In this document: one piece after another, positions 18,866 through 27,154 of the stretch
How positions within the stretch are numbered: the stretch's first letter is position 1
How the letters are laid out: each line of letters begins with the position of its first letter
Source: an uncultured Clostridia bacterium
Lineage (GTDB): Bacteria > Bacillota_A > Clostridia > Oscillospirales > Oscillospiraceae
NCBI GenBank assembly: GCA_947307375.1
Contig: CAMZIX010000002.1
Span: 1 to 60,509, forward strand
DNA: 60,509 nt
Direction of reading: 5' to 3'
Program-made: the position numbers and the translations under genes
The notes under the pieces: generated by a model
Databases searched by the model: none
Seen by the model: the letters and a program-made list of their open reading frames with translations, nothing else
What the model was told of the DNA's origin: nothing

Positions 18866-20237
18866 GCTGAGAAGCAAACTGTTTTACGAGCAGAAAAACG
18901 GCTATGATCTGATCGATACCGAGGAGCGTCTGGCGGTCGAAGACTACTGCAAGGGCTACATGGATTATCTGAACCGTTCCCGCATGGAGCGCGAGGCGGT
19001 CGTCAACGCCATAGAGCTTGCCAAAAAGCAGGGCTTTGTCGAGTACCGCTTCGGCATGAAGCTCAAACCCGGTATGAAGATCTATTGCAACAATCGCGGC
19101 AAGGCGCTGATTTTGGCCGTCATCGGCAAAAAGAAGCTGGAGGAAGGCGCCGTCATCGCCGGCGCGCACATCGACTCTCCGCGCATTGATCTCAAGCAGG
19201 TCACTTTGTACGAGCAGGATGAACTGTGCTACTTCAAGACGCATTACTACGGCGGCATTAAAAAGTATCAGTGGGTCACGATCCCGCTCGAGCTGCACGG
19301 CGCCGTCGCGCTGAAAAACGGCGAAGTCATCGACGTGGTCATCGGCCGCGAACCGTGCGAGCCGAAATTCGTCATCACCGACCTGCTGCCGCACCTGGCC
19401 AAGGACCAGATGCAGAAGACTTTGGCCGAGGGCTTTACCGGCGAGGGCCTGAATATCCTGCTCGGCTCCGCCCCCTATGCCGACGACGGCAAGGATCGCG
19501 TGAAGCTCGCCGTGATGAGCCTCCTGAACGATATGTACGGCATCACCGAGGAGGATTTCCTCTCCGCCGAGCTCTCCGCCGTCCCGGCCTATGACGTGTG
19601 CGAGATCGGTTTGGATCGCTCCCTGATCGGCGGCTACGGCCAGGACGACCGCGTCTGCGCCTATGCCGAGCTGAAGGCGCTGTTCGATACCGCCGCGCCG
19701 GAGCGCACCTGCGTGTGCATCCTTGCCGACAAGGAGGAGACCGGCTCCGACGGCGTGACCGGCATGCAGAGCGCCGCCTTCGACTGCTTTATGAAGGACC
19801 TCTGTGAGACCCAGGGCGTCGCGCTGCGTCATTGCTATGCCAACAGCTTCTGCGTCTCCGCCGACGTCAGCAACGCCTTTGATCCGCTCTATCCCGAGGT
19901 CTCCGAGAAGCGCAGCGACGCCAAGATCAATTACGGCGTGTCGATCTGCAAATTCACCGGCGCGCGCGGCAAGGGCGGAACAAGCGACGCTTCTGCGGAG
20001 CTCGTCGCCTATCTGCGCCGCATCTTTGCCGAAAACGGCGTTGTGTGGCAGATGGCCGAGCTCGGCAAGGTCGACCAGGGCGGCGGCGGCACGATCGCCA
20101 AATACATGGCCAACCGCAACATCGACACCATCGACGCCGGTACGCCGGTCCTGAGCATGCACGCTCCTTTTGAGGTCACCAGCAAGTTCGACTGCTACAT
20201 GACCTACAAGGCTGTTCTGACAGCCTATAAAGGATGA
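18858..20237 (+). CDS. M18 family aminopeptidase
   Basis: Cytosolic zinc aminopeptidase that removes N-terminal residues from peptides. Its 459 residues show the metal-site motifs AGAHIDSPRIDLK and DKEETGSDGVTGMQS (metal-bridging Glu), and the C-terminal SMHAPFEVTSKFD with the last ligand His. The frame is open far upstream, but ATG 18858 has GGAGG 9 bases before it, inside the last codons of the CoaE part, and the two genes overlap by 8 bases. Confidence 0.93.
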   Translation: MDELRSKLFYEQKNGYDLIDTEERLAVEDYCKGYMDYLNRSRMEREAVVNAIELAKKQGFVEYRFGMKLKPGMKIYCNNRGKALILAVIGKKKLEEGAVIAGAHIDSPRIDLKQVTLYEQDELCYFKTHYYGGIKKYQWVTIPLELHGAVALKNGEVIDVVIGREPCEPKFVITDLLPHLAKDQMQKTLAEGFTGEGLNILLGSAPYADDGKDRVKLAVMSLLNDMYGITEEDFLSAELSAVPAYDVCEIGLDRSLIGGYGQDDRVCAYAELKALFDTAAPERTCVCILADKEETGSDGVTGMQSAAFDCFMKDLCETQGVALRHCYANSFCVSADVSNAFDPLYPEVSEKRSDAKINYGVSICKFTGARGKGGTSDASAELVAYLRRIFAENGVVWQMAELGKVDQGGGGTIAKYMANRNIDTIDAGTPVLSMHAPFEVTSKFDCYMTYKAVLTAYKG

Positions 20238-20259
20238 TCCGCGCGTTCTTATATTTTCA

Positions 20260-20293
20260 CACCTCCCGGTTAGACTAACCGGGAGGTGTTTTT
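20260..20293 (+). terminator. Intrinsic terminator whose stem carries the tepA ribosome site
   Basis: CACCTCCCGGTTA pairs perfectly with TAACCGGGAGGTG over a GAC loop, then TTTTT. The right arm GGGAGGTG (20281-20288) is at ideal spacing from ATG 20294, so folding would hide the ribosome site. Confidence 0.88.
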
Positions 20294-20941
20294 ATGGATG
20301 AAATAAAAGAATTTGGCGTGGTACGGCAGGGGAACATTCACTGTCTGACGATCGTCGGACAGATCGAGGGGCATCAGGTTTTGCCGGAGGATACCAAGAC
20401 GACGAAATATGAACATGTCCTGCCGCTGATCGCTGCAATCGAAGAAACGCAGGAGGCACAGGGCCTGCTGATCCTTCTGAACACGATGGGCGGCGACGTG
20501 GAAGCCGGGCTTGCCATCGCGGAGCTGATCGCCGGAATGAAAAAACCGAACGTTTCCCTGGTCCTGGGCGGCGGGCACTCCATCGGCGTACCGCTGGCCG
20601 TTGCGGCACAGAAAAGCATGATCGCGCCCTCCGCCTCCATGACGATCCATCCGGTGCGCTTGAACGGCGTCGTGATCGGCGTGCCGCAGACCTATAACTA
20701 TTTCAATCGGATCCAGGAGAGAATCGTGCGCTTTGTCACAGATCATTCCGCAATCCCGCGCGCAGAATATCTTCGGCTGATGACCAATACCGACGAGCTG
20801 GCCAATGATGTGGGAAGTGTGATTGACGGGGAGGAAGCGGTGAGTAAGGGCCTGATCGATCAGGTCGGCACGCTCGCTGACGCGCTGGCCTATCTGCACG
20901 GACGGATCTCTGCGGAGGACAGCCAGGAATCCGGCGCTTGA
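20294..20941 (+). CDS. tepA: ClpP-like serine protease, TepA/YmfB family
   Basis: Its 215 residues have the ClpP/crotonase fold. The nucleophile Ser lies in GGGHSIGVPLAVAA and the His in MTIHPVRLNG; LLNTMGGDVEAGLAIAELI matches the oxyanion region. Bacillus TepA was described as translocation-enhancing and as a germination-linked protease, so the exact role is unsettled. Its ribosome site lies in the stem of the terminator just upstream, so readthrough transcripts may be translated poorly. Confidence 0.88.
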   Translation: MDEIKEFGVVRQGNIHCLTIVGQIEGHQVLPEDTKTTKYEHVLPLIAAIEETQEAQGLLILLNTMGGDVEAGLAIAELIAGMKKPNVSLVLGGGHSIGVPLAVAAQKSMIAPSASMTIHPVRLNGVVIGVPQTYNYFNRIQERIVRFVTDHSAIPRAEYLRLMTNTDELANDVGSVIDGEEAVSKGLIDQVGTLADALAYLHGRISAEDSQESGA

Positions 20942-20966
20942 TTTATGACGGGCGATGCGTTATACT
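20938..20966 (+). promoter_or_regulatory. Sigma-A promoter of the CYTH gene
   Basis: TTGATT, 17 bases, TATACT. The -35 overlaps the tepA stop codon and the -10 lies 34 bases before ATG 21001. Good match at optimal spacing. Confidence 0.65.
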
Positions 20967-21000
20967 AACACAGCAATCCTGCAGAAAGACGAGGGCTGGT

Positions 21001-21519
21001 ATGGACGCTGTGCCTTATGAAATCGAAAGAAAATTTCTGATCCGGATGCCGGATCTTCGCTGGCTGTCCTCCGTTGCGGCGCGCGATCATATCGTTCAGA
21101 CATATCTGCAGAAGGATGAGACGGGAATGTCCGAACGGGTCCGTTGTCGTGAGACCTCGGATCGAACTGTATATACGCATACAAAAAAGATGCGTGTGAC
21201 GGTGCGGCGCCGGATCGAGATCGAGCGGGAGATCGACGCGGACGAATATGAGCGTTTGCTTCAGAGAGCCGATCCGAAACGGAGAAGCATTGAAAAAGAT
21301 CGCTATTGTCTGCGCGAAAACGGCTTGCTGTATGAGATCGACGTTTTTCCGTTCTGGAACGACAGGGCTTTTCTTGAAATCGAACTGACCGACGAAAATC
21401 AGGACTTCCCATGGCCGGACGGTTTCGTCTGCATCCGCGAGGTGACGGATGACGTCCGGTATACCAACTCTGCTCTTGCGCTCCGGATCCCGGACGATGA
21501 GCCCCTGAAAGAGGAATGA
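21001..21519 (+). CDS. CYTH domain-containing protein
   Basis: Its 172 residues have the ExExK signature (YEIERKFLI) at the N-terminus and alternating charged strands (RVRCRE, EIEREID, FLEIEL) typical of the triphosphate tunnel fold. Members hydrolyse triphosphates such as thiamine triphosphate or inorganic triphosphate, or cyclise ATP; the substrate here cannot be read from sequence. The start is ATG 21001; longer open frame upstream overlaps the promoter. It ends 2 bases before the next gene's ATG. Confidence 0.85.
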   Translation: MDAVPYEIERKFLIRMPDLRWLSSVAARDHIVQTYLQKDETGMSERVRCRETSDRTVYTHTKKMRVTVRRRIEIEREIDADEYERLLQRADPKRRSIEKDRYCLRENGLLYEIDVFPFWNDRAFLEIELTDENQDFPWPDGFVCIREVTDDVRYTNSALALRIPDDEPLKEE

Positions 21520-21521
21520 AA

Positions 21522-22811
21522 ATGAAAAAATTGCTCGCTTTGATTCTCACGGTTTGCCTGTTGGCGGCGCTGTCTGCCTGCGGCAGCACCGAGACGCAAG
21601 CCACGGAGGCGCCGGTATCCGAGCCGCCCGCTCCCGCTGCGCAGGAAACGCCTGTGCCCGAAGAGCCGGTCTCTTTTGTTTCAGACGATCTCGGCGCTCC
21701 GGTGATCCTCAATATTCAGAACATTACCGAGACCTATCCCGCGCCGGACGGCACCGATCGCGTGATCCTTACTTTCGGCTTCGATGATGTGAACGTATAT
21801 CTGTACTCCAATGACGCGGCCGCCGAAGCCATCAACCAGTTCCTCGCCATGCAGGATGAGATCTATTATTCCGGTACCGGTATCGGCGACGGGATCAACG
21901 CCATCCTTGAGATGGCGACGGATAACTATGCGCTGGTCCAGGATCACGACGCCGGCTTGAATATGGAATTTTCGAGTATGCGAACAGCCTATGTCGATCG
22001 CGCGGACAGCCGTGTGATCGCTCTGCGATATCGCGTCAACAGCTACACCGGCGGCGCCCACGGGCTTTATGCGGACCGCGCCTATGTGTTTGACACCGCT
22101 ACAGGCCGTACGCTGAGCTTTGACGATCTTGCGACCGATCGCGCCGCGCTGGAAAATCTCTTGTTGAATAAAATGTACGACACGCTTCAAAACGACGTGC
22201 GTTACAAACCGATCTTTGATTATATGACCGCTTTTAAGGCCGGCGAGGATCTGGATGACGAGCTCAGGGCGCTCTTCCGCGAGGGCTCCTGGACGCTGAA
22301 TGAGGAAGGCCTGGTCGTTTTCTCCGACATCTATGAAATCGGCAGCTATGCGGACGGGATCGTCCGTTTTACGCTGCCCTACGAGGAGCTTGACGGCGTT
22401 CTGAACGAAGCCTGGCTTCCGGTTGCACGTGCCGAGGGAGGCGAGCTGCGGATCATGGAGATCGACGAGCAGGGCAGTACAAGCGTGCATCTGCTGGATA
22501 AGGTCAGCATTTCCGACAAAGGCTCTGAGTTCCGCGTGTTCGCCGATGGCACGGTGTACGACGTTTCGATCATTTCCGTGACCTATATCAGCGACGATGT
22601 CGGCTTCTATCAGACCGAGACGCACTGGTACTGCAGCTATCTGTCCAACCTCGGCGTACAGGTCCAGACCGTGATCCCCGAGGGCATGCCTGATCTGATG
22701 ATTCGCTGTCGGGATGAAAACGGCAAGGCCCGCAGCTATCTGATCACCGAGAGCGGGGAAGACGGATCCGTTGTGCTCCTGGAGGAGGATCACGTCGTTG
22801 CCGTCGGATGA
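21522..22811 (+). CDS. Lipoprotein with DUF3298/DUF4163-like (RsiV-type) extracellular domain
   Basis: Its 429 residues open with a lipoprotein signal peptide (KKLLALILTVCLLAALSAC) and a Pro/Ala/Glu-rich linker. The domain that follows contains YTGGAHGLY, the hallmark of the DUF3298 fold found in the RsiV anti-sigma C-terminus, where it binds lysozyme. No sigma factor is adjacent and there is no cytoplasmic part, so anti-sigma action is unlikely. ATG 21522 has GAGG 7 bases before it; ATG 21516 is too close to the site. A terminator follows. Confidence 0.75.
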   Translation: MKKLLALILTVCLLAALSACGSTETQATEAPVSEPPAPAAQETPVPEEPVSFVSDDLGAPVILNIQNITETYPAPDGTDRVILTFGFDDVNVYLYSNDAAAEAINQFLAMQDEIYYSGTGIGDGINAILEMATDNYALVQDHDAGLNMEFSSMRTAYVDRADSRVIALRYRVNSYTGGAHGLYADRAYVFDTATGRTLSFDDLATDRAALENLLLNKMYDTLQNDVRYKPIFDYMTAFKAGEDLDDELRALFREGSWTLNEEGLVVFSDIYEIGSYADGIVRFTLPYEELDGVLNEAWLPVARAEGGELRIMEIDEQGSTSVHLLDKVSISDKGSEFRVFADGTVYDVSIISVTYISDDVGFYQTETHWYCSYLSNLGVQVQTVIPEGMPDLMIRCRDENGKARSYLITESGEDGSVVLLEEDHVVAVG

Positions 22812-22821
22812 TGATTCCGTA

Positions 22822-22857
22822 AAAAAAGCTTGCGTTCATAAGAACGCAAGCTTTTTT
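22822..22857. terminator. Bidirectional terminator between convergent genes
   Basis: AAAAAAGCTTGCGTTC pairs perfectly with GAACGCAAGCTTTTTT over a 4-base loop, giving T tails on both strands. It serves the lipoprotein gene on + and the leucine-rich-repeat gene on -. Confidence 0.93.
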
Positions 22858-22867
22858 CATGCTTTGA

Positions 22868-24442
22868 TCAGCCGTAAAGCGACCAGGTCTTCCCTGACTG
22901 CTGGAGCGTGGCGTATCCGAACTGCTCATACAGCAGTGCGTAACGCTCGACGCGGTTTTCGGGGACATTGTTGTTCAATCCGTCTTTGAAGCGCCAGTGC
23001 CCTTCGGCCGGATCGACCCAGCGGAATTCAAACTCGCAGTCCGGATGGCGGGAGATCATTTCCTGCTGCTGGCTTTCCGGAACGTAACTCATCGTGCAGT
23101 AAAAGCGCTTCAGCTCCGGCAGATCGTACAGACTGCTGATGTCGGTCGGCCCGACGGGGACGTTGTTGCTGTTTCGCTGGCAGCTGATGTTGAGATGCTG
23201 CAGGTGTGTACACGCAGCCAGCGGAGACAGATCGCTGACACGCGCGGAAAACAGCTCCAGGTATTCCAAATCCGGACAGTTGGCGATCGGACTGATGTCC
23301 TCCAGCCAGGTGATCGCCAGGATCGCGACCTCAAGCTTCGGCATATAATTCAGAAAATCCGCATGGGTGATCAAAGAATGGCCGAGATCCATGTATTTGA
23401 CATCTGTGCAGTATTTCAGAACACCACTGGTATTATCGTTGACCGAGCCGCCGGTGGCCCAGATCATTTCCGTATCCGTCAGGCAATGATAATTTCCGAA
23501 ATATACACGCCAGACCACCTTGATCTCCGGGAAATCGTCGCGCAGCCGCTCCATATGCTGATTGTCAATGCCGCAGTCGTCAAGCTTGAGGTATTTCAGA
23601 TTATGAAAAGAGGGGAGCAGGGCGCGAAGCTCTTCCAGTCCGTCGTTGCCGATATCCGTGTTTTCAAATTCGATCGTTTCCGTGTCAAGGGATACAGTCT
23701 GACCGAAGAGCTCGATCTGATAATCCAGATGGATCGCGTCGCATGCCTCGCTGAGCTTCAGCGCATCATCCAGGCTGAGTTCGTTTTCCTCCTGCGGGAT
23801 TCTCACGTCGCTCAGATGCGTAAAACGCTTCATCTCAGGGATCAGCTGCTCCAGCTTCTGCGCGTTCAGGCCGGTGAGGGTGATCTCTTCGATGTCGAAG
23901 GGATATTCGACGCCGAGCAAGGTCATGTTATAGCGGATCTCGCAGTCGGGCATGGCCTCCTGCAGAGCATCAACGAGAGCGGCGTCGGCCGAATCCGGCG
24001 CAATGCTGATGGTTTTGACGTCAGGGAGCCATTTGGCGTTTTTAGCCAGAGAGGCAAGATGGGGAGAGCCGACGATCGTCAGAGAATCGCTGTCTTGATC
24101 AACCGCCCAGGGTTCGTCGTAACCAACGCCGTCGATCATGATCGAATAGATGACCTCGACATCGGGATGCGCCTTCTTAAAGGCTTCGATCGCATCGTAA
24201 CAGCGGCTCCCGGTCAGATCGAGGCGCTTCAGCGCGGAGCAGTCGAGCGCCCATAGTTCGTCTTCCTTAAGTACCGCTTTCCACTCGACAGGGGGCGTTT
24301 CCGGAACGACGGCAGTCGGCTCGGCGGAGGGCGTTTCCATGCTGTCCGCTTCATTTCCGCGGGCGCCGCTCAGCCGCAGGAACATCAGCGTGCCCAGCAG
24401 CAGGACCAGTGCGATCAGCGCGATTGTTTTTCCGTGCTTCAT
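22868..24442 (-). CDS. Leucine-rich-repeat-like extracytoplasmic protein
   Basis: Its 524 residues start with an N-terminal membrane segment (TIALIALVLLLGTLMFLRL) and a Pro/Glu/Thr linker. Irregular leucine-rich repeats follow (ALKRLDLTGS, NLKYLKLDDCGI, DLEYLELFSARVSDLSPLAAC, HLQHLNIS), and the C-terminal tail is rich in aromatic residues. There is no lipobox Cys, so it is probably membrane-anchored outside the cell. The function and ligand are unknown. GGAGG lies about 6 bases before ATG. A clear promoter with a palindrome over its -35 box lies upstream. Confidence 0.8.
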   Translation of the reverse strand: MKHGKTIALIALVLLLGTLMFLRLSGARGNEADSMETPSAEPTAVVPETPPVEWKAVLKEDELWALDCSALKRLDLTGSRCYDAIEAFKKAHPDVEVIYSIMIDGVGYDEPWAVDQDSDSLTIVGSPHLASLAKNAKWLPDVKTISIAPDSADAALVDALQEAMPDCEIRYNMTLLGVEYPFDIEEITLTGLNAQKLEQLIPEMKRFTHLSDVRIPQEENELSLDDALKLSEACDAIHLDYQIELFGQTVSLDTETIEFENTDIGNDGLEELRALLPSFHNLKYLKLDDCGIDNQHMERLRDDFPEIKVVWRVYFGNYHCLTDTEMIWATGGSVNDNTSGVLKYCTDVKYMDLGHSLITHADFLNYMPKLEVAILAITWLEDISPIANCPDLEYLELFSARVSDLSPLAACTHLQHLNISCQRNSNNVPVGPTDISSLYDLPELKRFYCTMSYVPESQQQEMISRHPDCEFEFRWVDPAEGHWRFKDGLNNNVPENRVERYALLYEQFGYATLQQSGKTWSLYG

Positions 24443-24483
24443 ATGATCCTCCGATCAAATAGTAATCCCAGAAAGTGCTTCGT

Positions 24484-24512
24484 ATTGTATCACAAACTGA
24501 CCGATCGGTCAA
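24484..24512 (-). promoter_or_regulatory. Promoter with a 14-base palindromic operator
   Basis: On the - strand TTGACC, 17 bases, then TACAAT preceded by TGA. The perfect palindrome TGACCGATCGGTCA (24498-24511) covers most of the -35 box and part of the spacer, a typical repressor position. The repeat resembles TetR-family operators; no such regulator is in the window. Confidence 0.65.
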
Positions 24513-24580
24513 TCTGTCGGCCGGAAGGCTTATCATCAGAAAATTTGGTGAAAATAAGCAAAAAATAAGCTAAATAATTG

Positions 24581-24609
24581 TTGACAACGACAGTTTGCCG
24601 TGGTATTCT
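24581..24609 (+). promoter_or_regulatory. Strong sigma-A promoter of rplU-rpmA
   Basis: Consensus TTGACA, 17 bases, TATTCT, after an AT-rich stretch. The start point would be near 24616, leaving a leader of about 75 bases. Confidence 0.85.
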
Positions 24610-24611
24610 TT

Positions 24612-24690
24612 TAAAGCCGCATTGAAGGGGTCCCAAAGTTGAGGACAGCCTCCACCCCCAGAGCGAGTCCTGTAAAGAGGGAGGAAAATC
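24612..24690 (+). ncRNA. Ribosomal protein L21 leader (candidate)
   Basis: A short structured leader precedes rplU. GGGGT (24627-24631) can pair with ACCCC (24654-24658), and GTCC (24630-24633) with GGAC (24643-24646). An alternative GTCC lies further on in GAGTCCTG. The sequence GCCTCC (24648-24653) is complementary to the GGAGG ribosome site at 24680-24684 and could hide it. Position and compact pairing fit the L21 autoregulatory leader class; the exact fold was not computed. Confidence 0.55.
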
Positions 24691-24692
24691 CA

Positions 24693-25007
24693 ATGAAGCA
24701 TGCTGTGATCATGACTGGCGGCAAGCAGTACCGCGTGGCCGAGGGCGACGTGATCTTTGTCGAGAAGCTCGATGTCGCCGCCGGCGAGACCGTGAAGTTC
24801 GACCAGGTCCTGGCCGTGATGGACGGCGAGACCGCGACCTTCGGCGCACCCGTCATCGAAGGCGCTTCCGTCTCTGCTAACGTCGTAAAGAACGGCAAGA
24901 GTGCGAAGATCCGCGTCTACAAGATGAAGCCCAAAAAGGGCTACCGCCGCACGCAGGGCCATCGTCAGCCTTACACGAAGGTCCAGATCGAGACCATCAA
25001 CGCGTAA
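24693..25007 (+). CDS. rplU: 50S ribosomal protein L21
   Basis: Large-subunit protein that binds 23S rRNA. Its 104 residues open with the typical [19 protein letters not shown] and close with the family's [19 protein letters not shown] motif. A GAGGGAGG ribosome site precedes ATG 24693. Between rplU and rpmA many Firmicutes carry the L27-processing protease gene prp; here only 40 bases separate them. Confidence 0.97.
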   Translation: MKHAVIMTGGKQYRVAEGDVIFVEKLDVAAGETVKFDQVLAVMDGETATFGAPVIEGASVSANVVKNGKSAKIRVYKMKPKKGYRRTQGHRQPYTKVQIETINA

Positions 25008-25047
25008 GTATCCGCAACTGATTTTGACAAATGGAGGTGTAACCTAA

Positions 25048-25311
25048 ATGGCACATAAAAAAGGTATGGGTTCTACCAAGAACGGCCGCGACAGCGAGTC
25101 CAAGCGTCTTGGCGCCAAGAGAGCCGATGGGCAGTTTGTCCTCGCCGGCAACATCCTTGTCAGACAGCGCGGAACGAAAATCCACCCGGGTACCAATGTC
25201 GGTAAGGGTAAGGACGACACTCTGTTCTCCCTCGTGGACGGAACGGTGAAGTTCGAGCGCATGGGCAAGGACCGCAAAAAGGTCTCTGTTTACGAAGAGA
25301 TCGCTCAGTAA
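25048..25311 (+). CDS. rpmA: 50S ribosomal protein L27
   Basis: Its N-terminal arm reaches the peptidyl transferase centre. The 87 residues begin [20 protein letters not shown], without the N-terminal extension that the Prp protease removes in many Firmicutes. This fits the missing prp gene between rplU and rpmA. A GGAGGT site precedes the ATG. A terminator follows. Confidence 0.97.
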   Translation: MAHKKGMGSTKNGRDSESKRLGAKRADGQFVLAGNILVRQRGTKIHPGTNVGKGKDDTLFSLVDGTVKFERMGKDRKKVSVYEEIAQ

Positions 25312-25321
25312 GCATTGCGAT

Positions 25322-25349
25322 AAGGCCGGACGAAAGTCCGGCCTTTTTC
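25322..25349 (+). terminator. Intrinsic terminator after rpmA
   Basis: AAGGCCGGAC, GAAA loop, GTCCGGCCTT, then TTT. A compact stem with a stable tetraloop between rpmA and obg. Confidence 0.88.
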
Positions 25350-25380
25350 CTTCGGATCGAATAAAACAAGGAGGGCTGTT

Positions 25381-26664
25381 ATGGCGGCTTCTTTTGTTGA
25401 TAAAGCAAGGATCACGGTCAAGGCTGGCAGCGGCGGAGCGGGAGCCGTAGCCTTTCACCGTGAAAAATATGTAGCGGCCGGCGGCCCGGACGGCGGGGAC
25501 GGCGGACGAGGCGGCAATATCGTCTTTACCGTAGATGACAATATGTCCACGCTGATGGATTTCCGCTATAAACGGAAATATGTGGCCGGAAACGGCATGC
25601 CTGGGCAGGGGAAACGCTGCTTCGGAAAAGACGGCGAAACGCTGTATATCAAGGTCCCGCGCGGCACGATCATCCGGGATACGGAGACAGGCGCTATTAT
25701 GCACGATATGTCGACCGGAGAGGACTGGGTCGCTGCCAAAGGCGGACGAGGCGGCTGGGGGAATATGCATTTCGCCACGCCGACCCGCCAGGTCCCGCAT
25801 TTCGCCAAGCCGGGCCTGCCCGGAGAGAGCCATGATATCACCCTGGAGCTGAAGCTTCTGGCTGACGTCGGGCTGGTCGGTTTCCCGAACGTCGGCAAGT
25901 CAACGCTGCTCTCTGTCGTCAGCAAGGCGCATCCGAAGATCGCTAACTATCATTTTACCACATTGTTTCCGAATCTCGGCGTCGTGTATGTCGATGAAGG
26001 CGTTTCCTTTGTGATGGCCGATATCCCCGGCATCATTGAAGGCGCGTCGGAAGGCGCCGGGCTTGGCCATGATTTTCTGCGGCATATCGACCGCTGCCGT
26101 CTGCTGGTGCATCTGGTGGATGTTTCCGGCAGCGAGGGCAGAGACCCTGTCGACGACTTTGAGGCGATCTGCAACGAGCTTCGCGAATACAGCCCCGAGC
26201 TTGCTGATCGGCCGCAGATCGTCGCGGCGAACAAATGCGATCTGCTCGGCGACGACCGCGGGAATATCGAGCGGCTGAAGCGCATGGTGCAGGCCAGCGG
26301 GTACGAGTTCTTTGAATTGAGCGCCGTTACCCATGAAGGAACGCGCGAACTGGTTAAGGAATGTGCGCGCCGCCTGGCCGAGCTGCCGCCGATCGCCGCT
26401 TATGAGGCCGATTATGTTCCGCCCGAGCCGGTGATCGACACCTCGGAGGATCTTGAGATCCGTCAGTTTGACGATATGTGGATCGTTGAGGGGCCCTGGC
26501 TGCAGCGTTTGGTCGCCACGGTCAACTTCTCGGACTACGAAAGCCGGATGTTCTTTGACCGTGTGCTGCGGGAAGCGGGCGTTTTTGAGCGCATGGAACA
26601 GATGGGCGTCAAGGACGGCGACACCGTGAGCATGTATGATCTGATGTTCGAATATAAGGACTGA
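25381..26664 (+). CDS. obg: GTPase Obg/CgtA
   Basis: Essential GTPase linked to 50S assembly, stress and, in Bacillus, sporulation initiation. Its 427 residues comprise the glycine-rich Obg fold (residues 1 to about 158), a G domain with G1 GFPNVGKST from 167, G3 DIPGIIEGAS and G4 NKCDL, and a C-terminal OCT domain from about 345. AAGGAGG precedes the ATG. Order rplU-rpmA-obg is conserved in bacteria. Confidence 0.97.
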   Translation: MAASFVDKARITVKAGSGGAGAVAFHREKYVAAGGPDGGDGGRGGNIVFTVDDNMSTLMDFRYKRKYVAGNGMPGQGKRCFGKDGETLYIKVPRGTIIRDTETGAIMHDMSTGEDWVAAKGGRGGWGNMHFATPTRQVPHFAKPGLPGESHDITLELKLLADVGLVGFPNVGKSTLLSVVSKAHPKIANYHFTTLFPNLGVVYVDEGVSFVMADIPGIIEGASEGAGLGHDFLRHIDRCRLLVHLVDVSGSEGRDPVDDFEAICNELREYSPELADRPQIVAANKCDLLGDDRGNIERLKRMVQASGYEFFELSAVTHEGTRELVKECARRLAELPPIAAYEADYVPPEPVIDTSEDLEIRQFDDMWIVEGPWLQRLVATVNFSDYESRMFFDRVLREAGVFERMEQMGVKDGDTVSMYDLMFEYKD

Positions 26665-26667
26665 ATG

Positions 26668-26707
26668 AAAAAGTTGCAGGAAAGCGATTGCTTTCCTGCA
26701 ACTTTTT
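26668..26707. terminator. Bidirectional terminator between obg and the SASP gene
   Basis: AAAAAGTTGCAGGAAAGC pairs perfectly with GCTTTCCTGCAACTTTTT over GATT. It serves convergent genes on both sides. Confidence 0.93.
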
Positions 26708-26719
26708 AGCTCCTCGAGC

Positions 26720-26920
26720 TTACTTCATGCCGTTTTCGTAGGACTGGATCATCTTTTTGACCATCTGACCGCCGACGGAACCGGCCTGACGACTGGTGAG
26801 CTCGCCGTTGTATCCGTTCTTCAGATTGACGCCGACTTCAGAGGCGGCTTCCATCTTGAACTTGTCCATGGCCTCACGAGCAGCGGGGTTGACCAGATGA
26901 TTGCTGGTACGGTTAGACAT
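26720..26920 (-). CDS. Alpha/beta-type small acid-soluble spore protein
   Basis: Coats and protects spore DNA and is degraded by GPR protease at germination. Its 66 residues contain the GPR cleavage region (KMEAASEVGV) and the DNA-binding motif GELTSRQAGSVGGQMVKKMI. ATG 26920 is preferred: AAAGGAG lies 9 bases upstream, while ATG 26929 abuts that site. The upstream - strand shows a GTATA that fits a sigma-G -35, but the -10 is weak. Strong evidence of endospore formation. Confidence 0.95.
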   Translation of the reverse strand: MSNRTSNHLVNPAAREAMDKFKMEAASEVGVNLKNGYNGELTSRQAGSVGGQMVKKMIQSYENGMK

Positions 26921-27069
26921 CGTTTGCATCTCCTTTTCTCGATTCGGGTTCTTACCCGTTGCTATTGTTTGCGATGCTGGATCGCATATACCATGAAGGA
27001 GCAGGTATTTTTTCCCACATCTTCAATGTGATAATATTTGTTTTCGTTTTACATTTTTTCGAAAGCATA

Positions 27070-27099
27070 TTGACATCAAGGGGTAAAATGCCGTATCAT
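27070..27099 (+). promoter_or_regulatory. Probable sigma-A promoter of the P-type-ATPase-like gene
   Basis: TTGACA, 18 bases, TATCAT in an AT-rich intergenic region (26921-27154) that otherwise holds nothing I recognise. The -10 lies 55 bases before ATG 27155. Confidence 0.65.
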
Positions 27100-27154
27100 T
27101 TAATTTGTGTAAATATGAAAAACAGCTCGATCATTGATCTGGGAGGGATATACA

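Noticed and set aside
18840..20162. 440-codon open frame on the - strand opposite the M18 aminopeptidase gene
   Set aside because: Shadow frame created by GC-biased third positions of the real gene.
26921..27000. Sigma-G promoter for the SASP gene
   Set aside because: A GTATA fits the -35, but the box at the -10 distance (AACAATA) matches the consensus poorly, so I did not list it as a feature.
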